A stretch of 64,000 nt of DNA, from the NCBI GenBank assembly GCA_013298025.1, contig JAAFJE010000006.1, positions 1 through 64,000 on the forward strand. Reading direction: 5' to 3'. The DNA comes from Cytophagales bacterium (GTDB taxonomy: Bacteria; Bacteroidota; Bacteroidia; Cytophagales; Spirosomataceae). Positions 60,219-64,000 of the stretch are shown here, piece after piece. The notes below the pieces were generated by a model, which saw nothing but the letters and a program-made list of their open reading frames with translations, made no database searches and was not told the DNA's origin. The first letter of the stretch is position 1. The number at the start of each line of letters is the position of its first letter. Both the position numbers and the translations under genes were made by a program.

Positions 60219-60644
60219 TCAAATGAGGAAAGATTGTTTTTTCAATAAAATGGCTCTACCCGAAAGCGGTGGTGCAGGTGCATGGAAAAACACAACAGCC
60301 TCGTTGTTGCGAGGCAAGCACAAGGTGTTCAACCACACCAAGGTGTTGAATTGATACAAGGCATCGGTATTGATTTTTTTGATACCTTGTTTGGTTTGGG
60401 CATCTTCTATGTTTTGATGCACCACTTTTGTCAACAACACTTTATCAGCACAACATTTTGCTTTGCTAATAAGCGGTGTTTTGGAAGGAATGGTCGTTTT
60501 TTTACAGCAATCTTGCTTTTTTGTAAACGACCAAACCTTTGCTCCTCTGATTTTACAGAAATGCTCATTAATAGCAAAGCCCATGCTAGAAACCAGCACT
60601 TGCAAAGCCATCAACAAACAAACCATACGAGAGAAGCTTTTCAT
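60219..60644 (-). CDS. HYC_CC_PP family membrane protein
   Basis: The 141-residue protein has the motifs that name the family: H-x-C in NEHFCKIRG (about 27-35, here with Phe instead of Tyr), adjacent cysteines in KQDCCKKT (about 43-50) and AKCCADKV, and a late PP in HAPAPPLSGR (about 121-130). The N-terminus is a signal or membrane segment (MVCLLMALQVLVSSMGFAIN). The family is common next to metal-linked TonB receptors in Bacteroidota, and its cysteines suggest metal binding. It starts 3 bp after the 109-residue gene on the same strand. Confidence 0.88.
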   Translation of the reverse strand: MKSFSRMVCLLMALQVLVSSMGFAINEHFCKIRGAKVWSFTKKQDCCKKTTIPSKTPLISKAKCCADKVLLTKVVHQNIEDAQTKQGIKKINTDALYQFNTLVWLNTLCLPRNNEAVVFFHAPAPPLSGRAILLKKQSFLI

Positions 60645-60647
60645 TAC

Positions 60648-60977
60648 TTATACATTAACGTGAAATACCAAACTGAGTAATTTAGCCACAAGCACCTTCA
60701 TGCTACTGGCAATCCATTGTATCAACGAATTGGCAAGGGCATTTGTTCCCGAATTATCTTTCGGCTCTTGATTTGTAGCGGGTTGGGTAGGCTTTTTGGC
60801 TCTTTCTTCTACCGTCAATTTTTGTTGTTCTACCGCTACCGAATCTTGTTGTGCTTGTTGAATTTGTGCTTTATGCCTCAATACCGTCGAAGGCTCTAGC
60901 AAACCAAAGCTACTTGTTAGGAGCCAAAGGGCTAACAAAGCTAATGGTATGGTTTTATTGGAAATGTTTTTTTTCAT
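60648..60977 (-). CDS. Small membrane-anchored protein of the metal cluster
   Basis: I do not recognise this 109-residue protein. It has an N-terminal membrane segment or signal (TIPLALLALWLLTSSFG, about 9-25), a polar glutamine and proline-rich middle (about 40-75), and a C-terminal amphipathic or hydrophobic helix (SLIQWIASSMKVLVAKLLSL, about 84-103). It lies 3 bp upstream of the HYC_CC_PP gene, so both are one transcript and probably work together. No metal-binding motif is visible in it. Confidence 0.75.
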   Translation of the reverse strand: MKKNISNKTIPLALLALWLLTSSFGLLEPSTVLRHKAQIQQAQQDSVAVEQQKLTVEERAKKPTQPATNQEPKDNSGTNALANSLIQWIASSMKVLVAKLLSLVFHVNV

Positions 60978-61077
60978 TTTTTGATAGAGGCTTGAAAGAA
61001 GTTTATCTTTTGCCGTGCAAGTTAATAAACTAATTTATAGGTTGTTGCAAAAAACAACAATATTTCTTTGGTAATCC

Positions 61078-62466
61078 TCATTTTAGGGGCAAAGTAGCCA
61101 ATGTATTGGCTTTTACTTCGGCAAAAGTGTAGGTTTTGCGGAGGTAGCCATCTTCAAAAACCGTTTGTAAACAATCTTCTTCAGGGCTTTCTTGCTGTAC
61201 GGTTTGGAAACCATCGGCTGTTTGAATGAGCTTCAAACGGCCTTTTTTGCTGCGTTTGCCTTGGTCGGTAATGGGGTCTTTATACACGAGTCGGTCTTGT
61301 CCATCTACGGTGGCACAGCTACATTTGAAGGCAAATTTTTGGGTATCTCTGTGTACTTTTTGCAACAAAGCTCCTCCCATGCCAAAGGCTATGTTGTCGG
61401 CACTCCAACCATGATTAGCTAAATTGGCTAGAATTTCGCCGATACTTTCATAATTTACGCCATCCCCCTGAATCACTCTCACTTGTGGCACTAACACTTT
61501 GAAGCCTTTGGCATTGATGGTATAGCCCAATTTTTCGCCTAAAATTTCCACCACTTTCAGTACTACGTCTTTGGGTACACCGCTGTCTGGCCGCACAATC
61601 AATGTGCCATTTCTTTGTAAAACCTGTTCTTTCAATGCCTCTCCCCATAGTTTTTCACAGGCATGATATACGTCGTAGCTGTCGCTTACGACGGCTACCA
61701 AGCCCGTTGGGTATTGGGCAAGCATATTGCTGTATGCGTCTTGTTCGCCTGCTTGTGTCCAGCTCGTAATGGTGCTATGCTCGGCTGCTGGAATACTGAA
61801 TCCTGCCACTTCGTCGGTTTCGTAAAAATCTTGGATAAAAGTCAAGGCGGCTACGGTGTCTGTTCCAAGAAAATTGACCAAATGGGCCGCACCGCCAATA
61901 CCTGCACTTTCTACGCTACTTACGCCTCTAAAACCAAAATCATGTAATTTGAAGTCGATTAACTGAGGGTCGCCAGTTTGTTCGAGGTAATGCAGTATCA
62001 AGCTGCGTACTTCTCTGCTAATAGTGGCTACAGTACAAGGATACCACAATTGAACCAATAGGGTTTCCAGAAAATTGGTTAGCCAATAACAAGCGGGGTC
62101 GGTGTTCTCGACGGTCATCATTACTTGATGGGCCGGCACAACCGTACCTTCGGCAACCGCCTTGATACGAACAGGCAAACGACCTTGGTGCTTGTCGAGG
62201 ATGTACTGCCAGCCTGCTCGATTGAAAAGGGTATCTGTTCCAAAATGCGCTGTGTATAATTTGGCGGCTTGGTCTATTTTTTGTTGGGTTATGACCGTTC
62301 CTGCTAAATAATTTTTGAGTAAATATTGTAAACCAAAAAACGTAATGTGGTCGAATTTTCCACCACGACTTTCAAAATAACTATAAATCTGGCTTGTATT
62401 GGGCGGATACTGTTTGTAATGGCTCAGTTTGTAGCTATCGGTTAGCAGTAAAATGTTGTTGTGCAT
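61078..62466 (-). CDS. nadV: Nicotinamide phosphoribosyltransferase (NAMPT)
   Basis: From the ATG at 62466 (MHNNILLLTDSYKLSHYKQY) the protein has 462 residues. It matches the NAMPT branch of the nicotinate/nicotinamide phosphoribosyltransferases: the opening TDSYKLSHYKQYPP, the HDFGFRGVSSVESAGIGGAA loop (about 180-199), and the phosphate-binding region LIVRPDSGVP. It makes nicotinamide mononucleotide from nicotinamide and phosphoribosyl pyrophosphate. Downstream of the adenylyltransferase/Nudix gene (61 bp apart), it completes a short route from nicotinamide to NAD. The choice between nicotinamide and nicotinate rests on resemblance to animal NAMPT and on context. Confidence 0.92.
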   Translation of the reverse strand: MHNNILLLTDSYKLSHYKQYPPNTSQIYSYFESRGGKFDHITFFGLQYLLKNYLAGTVITQQKIDQAAKLYTAHFGTDTLFNRAGWQYILDKHQGRLPVRIKAVAEGTVVPAHQVMMTVENTDPACYWLTNFLETLLVQLWYPCTVATISREVRSLILHYLEQTGDPQLIDFKLHDFGFRGVSSVESAGIGGAAHLVNFLGTDTVAALTFIQDFYETDEVAGFSIPAAEHSTITSWTQAGEQDAYSNMLAQYPTGLVAVVSDSYDVYHACEKLWGEALKEQVLQRNGTLIVRPDSGVPKDVVLKVVEILGEKLGYTINAKGFKVLVPQVRVIQGDGVNYESIGEILANLANHGWSADNIAFGMGGALLQKVHRDTQKFAFKCSCATVDGQDRLVYKDPITDQGKRSKKGRLKLIQTADGFQTVQQESPEEDCLQTVFEDGYLRKTYTFAEVKANTLATLPLK

Positions 62467-62527
62467 GGCATGAGGATTTAGCAAAATGTATCAATAAAAA
62501 CCTGAGATATACGGTAAAAAGATGGTG

Positions 62528-63430
62528 TTAAAAGCTTTCTTGTAGGGCTAAATATTTGTTTTTCAACAATCTAAACAATACACGATGTTCTTTCACAAAG
62601 ACTTGTTCGGTCAATTGGGCTATGTCAAACCATGCCAATTCGGCAATATCGTCTTGTGCCAAAGGCGTGCCTTGAAGGTATTCGGCCACAAAAAGCGTTG
62701 TAATAATTTTATCTTCTTCGTTTCTGTAACGCCAGTCGTCTATGCGTGCCGTGCCAACGTACTGCACCGCCCCAAGTTGCAATCCTGTTTCTTCGGCAGC
62801 TTCTCGCAAAGCGGCAGCTTCAAAGCTTTCGTCGCTGGGGTCCACAAAGCCACCCACAAAGCGGTAGAGCGTTTGATAGGCTTTCCTGCCCAGTAAGATA
62901 GCAGTTTTGTCAACAATCGCCACATCGACCGTCGGATACACTTTGGGGTATTGGTTGAAGGCGGCAAAAATCACACCTGCCCGAAAATCTGGCGAAGCTT
63001 TCACCGTCTGACTAATTTCTTTTCTTACTTCCGTTCCCGAAAATTGGGTGATTTGTTCTACCGCCGTATAAGGAAATAGGCCCGAATAGGCCCGATGAAA
63101 GCTATCCCGACCGCCGTAAAGCATTACATTACCAATAGGACAAGCCTCTCTGATGCGTTTATCTAGCTCCTTGCTCCAATCTTCGTCGCTGGGCATATCT
63201 GGCAATGATAGCACCGTAAGCGAAGGAAATTGTTGTAAAATCATTTCTTTACGGGTGATAAAGTCAAGCGGATTGCGTTTGGTCACGAGTACGGGCGTAA
63301 CACCTAAAAAGACCAACACTCTTTTGTGTGACTGGCAGACGGTGTTTATCAACGACACGTGTGCTGGGTGTAGGTTATCAACCTGAAATCTCCCAACCAA
63401 TACACCAATTTCGGGCGAAGTTTGTTCCAT
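62528..63430 (-). CDS. Bifunctional NMN adenylyltransferase and Nudix hydrolase
   Basis: The 300-residue protein has an N-terminal nucleotidyltransferase domain with the phosphate-binding GVLVGRFQVDNLHPAHVSLI (about 9-28, containing the H-x-x-H-like signature) as in NadM enzymes, which join NMN and ATP into NAD. The C-terminal half is a Nudix hydrolase with the full box GGFVDPSDESFEAAALREAA and EETGL (about 191-215). Such fusions of NadM with an ADP-ribose pyrophosphatase are known. The gene lies between NAMPT and the NrtR-like gene in an NAD salvage cluster and should act with them. Confidence 0.94.
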   Translation of the reverse strand: MEQTSPEIGVLVGRFQVDNLHPAHVSLINTVCQSHKRVLVFLGVTPVLVTKRNPLDFITRKEMILQQFPSLTVLSLPDMPSDEDWSKELDKRIREACPIGNVMLYGGRDSFHRAYSGLFPYTAVEQITQFSGTEVRKEISQTVKASPDFRAGVIFAAFNQYPKVYPTVDVAIVDKTAILLGRKAYQTLYRFVGGFVDPSDESFEAAALREAAEETGLQLGAVQYVGTARIDDWRYRNEEDKIITTLFVAEYLQGTPLAQDDIAELAWFDIAQLTEQVFVKEHRVLFRLLKNKYLALQESF

Positions 63431-63460
63431 GATTTTGCGGATTAAGGTAAGATGTTCGTT

Positions 63461-64000
63461 TTAAAGCAATTCTAAATAAATCCCTTCTTGCATCAATTGC
63501 TGGTATTGTTGCTGGTCGAAAGCAAAGAAATACGCCGCTTTATGGGCTACATTTTGTTGCTTTTCGTCGAGTTGTTTCAACAAACCCGTAGAAAGAATTT
63601 TTTTCCTGAAATTTCTACGGTCGAGGTTTTTGCCTAAAATTGCTTCATATAATTGTTGTAATTGTGGAATCGTAAACTTTACGTCGAGCAACTCGAACCC
63701 AATGGGCTGGTAGCGAATTTTCCCTCTCAGGCGTTCGAGGGCTTTCTGAATCATGGCGTGGTGGTCGAAAGCCAAGACAGGAAGTTGGTCAAGTGCTTGC
63801 CAGTCGGCTTGCAGCTCGTTGTTCCCCGCAATCAATTGAAAATCGGTTGTTTTGACAAAACCCATATAAGCCACCGAAATGACCCGTTCACGAGGGTCAC
63901 GCTCGGGCAAACCAAAGGTATAAAGTTGTTCTACATAAACGCCACTAATGCTACATTCCTTTTGCAAAACCCTTGTGGCACAGGCATCTAAGCTTTCGTC
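63461..64000 (-). CDS. nrtR: NrtR-like Nudix-related transcriptional regulator, cut by the window end
   Basis: The frame runs off the right edge; 179 residues are visible. The first visible part holds the end of a Nudix-like box (ESLDACATRVLQKECSISG), in which the catalytic glutamates of a true Nudix hydrolase are altered, as in NrtR. The Nudix-like core continues with VEQLYTFGLPERDPRERVIS. A C-terminal winged helix (FTIPQLQQLYEAILGKNLDR, then RRNFRKKI) is the DNA-binding half. NrtR represses NAD-salvage genes and is released by ADP-ribose. It sits 30 bp upstream of the adenylyltransferase/Nudix gene on the same strand. Confidence 0.9.
   Translation of the reverse strand, partial: DESLDACATRVLQKECSISGVYVEQLYTFGLPERDPRERVISVAYMGFVKTTDFQLIAGNNELQADWQALDQLPVLAFDHHAMIQKALERLRGKIRYQPIGFELLDVKFTIPQLQQLYEAILGKNLDRRNFRKKILSTGLLKQLDEKQQNVAHKAAYFFAFDQQQYQQLMQEGIYLELL

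Noticed and set aside
61192-61422. Plus-strand frame opposite the NAMPT gene
   Set aside because: Strongly antisense to a well-supported gene and lacking any motif; a shadow.

Overview
The window reads as one chromosomal segment of a Bacteroidota bacterium, most likely Cytophagales (a Spirosomaceae-like genome such as Flectobacillus, Arcicella or Emticicia; genus-level placement is inference). The supporting signs are a SusC/SusD pair next to a one-protein hybrid two-component regulator, several TonB-dependent receptors, a DUF4249 lipoprotein, a HYC_CC_PP protein, a sigma factor overlapping a membrane/beta-barrel protein, AT-rich intergenic DNA, little Shine-Dalgarno signal, and promoters of the Bacteroidota type (TTTG ... 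TAnnTTTG). The clearest promoter of this type precedes tRNA-Asp.

Layout. 1-3.1 kb: the tail of an unknown gene, then three overlapping genes (membrane GT87-like glycosyltransferase, membrane-anchored GT2 glycosyltransferase, polysaccharide deacetylase) that look like a lipid-linked glycan module. 3.2-6.1 kb: a small defence/stress island with an MqsR-like toxin, an HTH plus Panacea-type antitoxin, and a Fic protein preceded by a regular operator-like repeat array. 6.2-11.1 kb: tRNA-Asp, a possible DNA polymerase III psi-like protein, and housekeeping genes (SnoaL-like protein, Tat-exported Gfo/Idh/MocA oxidoreductase, ChaN-like haem protein, acetyltransferase). 11.1-22.5 kb, all on the minus strand: four glycosyltransferases for surface glycans, SbcC, RNase Y, ZapA, a small coiled-coil protein and a flippase.

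22.7-38.1 kb is a polysaccharide utilisation locus on the plus strand: hybrid sensor/regulator, SusC, SusD, GH5 lipoprotein, GH30 enzyme and a large FG-GAP/ASPIC lipoprotein. The expected logic is that the regulator senses an oligosaccharide in the periplasm, the surface enzymes cut the polymer, and SusCD imports the products. 38.1-42 kb holds a terminator-like palindrome, a 15-bp minisatellite and a DUF4249/TonB-dependent receptor pair with an STN domain. 42-50.9 kb is mixed: DUF1684, HxlR regulator with two SDR oxidoreductases, DUF1569, two small unknown proteins, a LytS/LytTR-type two-component pair and a saccharopine-dehydrogenase-like protein.

51-54.9 kb: an Ig/cadherin-like lipoprotein, an ECF sigma factor, and a protein combining an inner-membrane anchor with a probable outer-membrane barrel. 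55-56.9 kb: a dicarboxylate/glutamate symporter and an SRPBCC-like protein. 57-61 kb: a metal-handling cluster (two small membrane proteins, TonB-dependent receptor, metal-binding lipoprotein, HMA protein) with a strong palindromic operator candidate before the receptor. 61-64 kb: an NAD salvage cluster (NAMPT, NMN adenylyltransferase/Nudix fusion, and an NrtR-like regulator cut by the window end). No CRISPR array, prophage, complete insertion sequence, rRNA or replication origin was seen.
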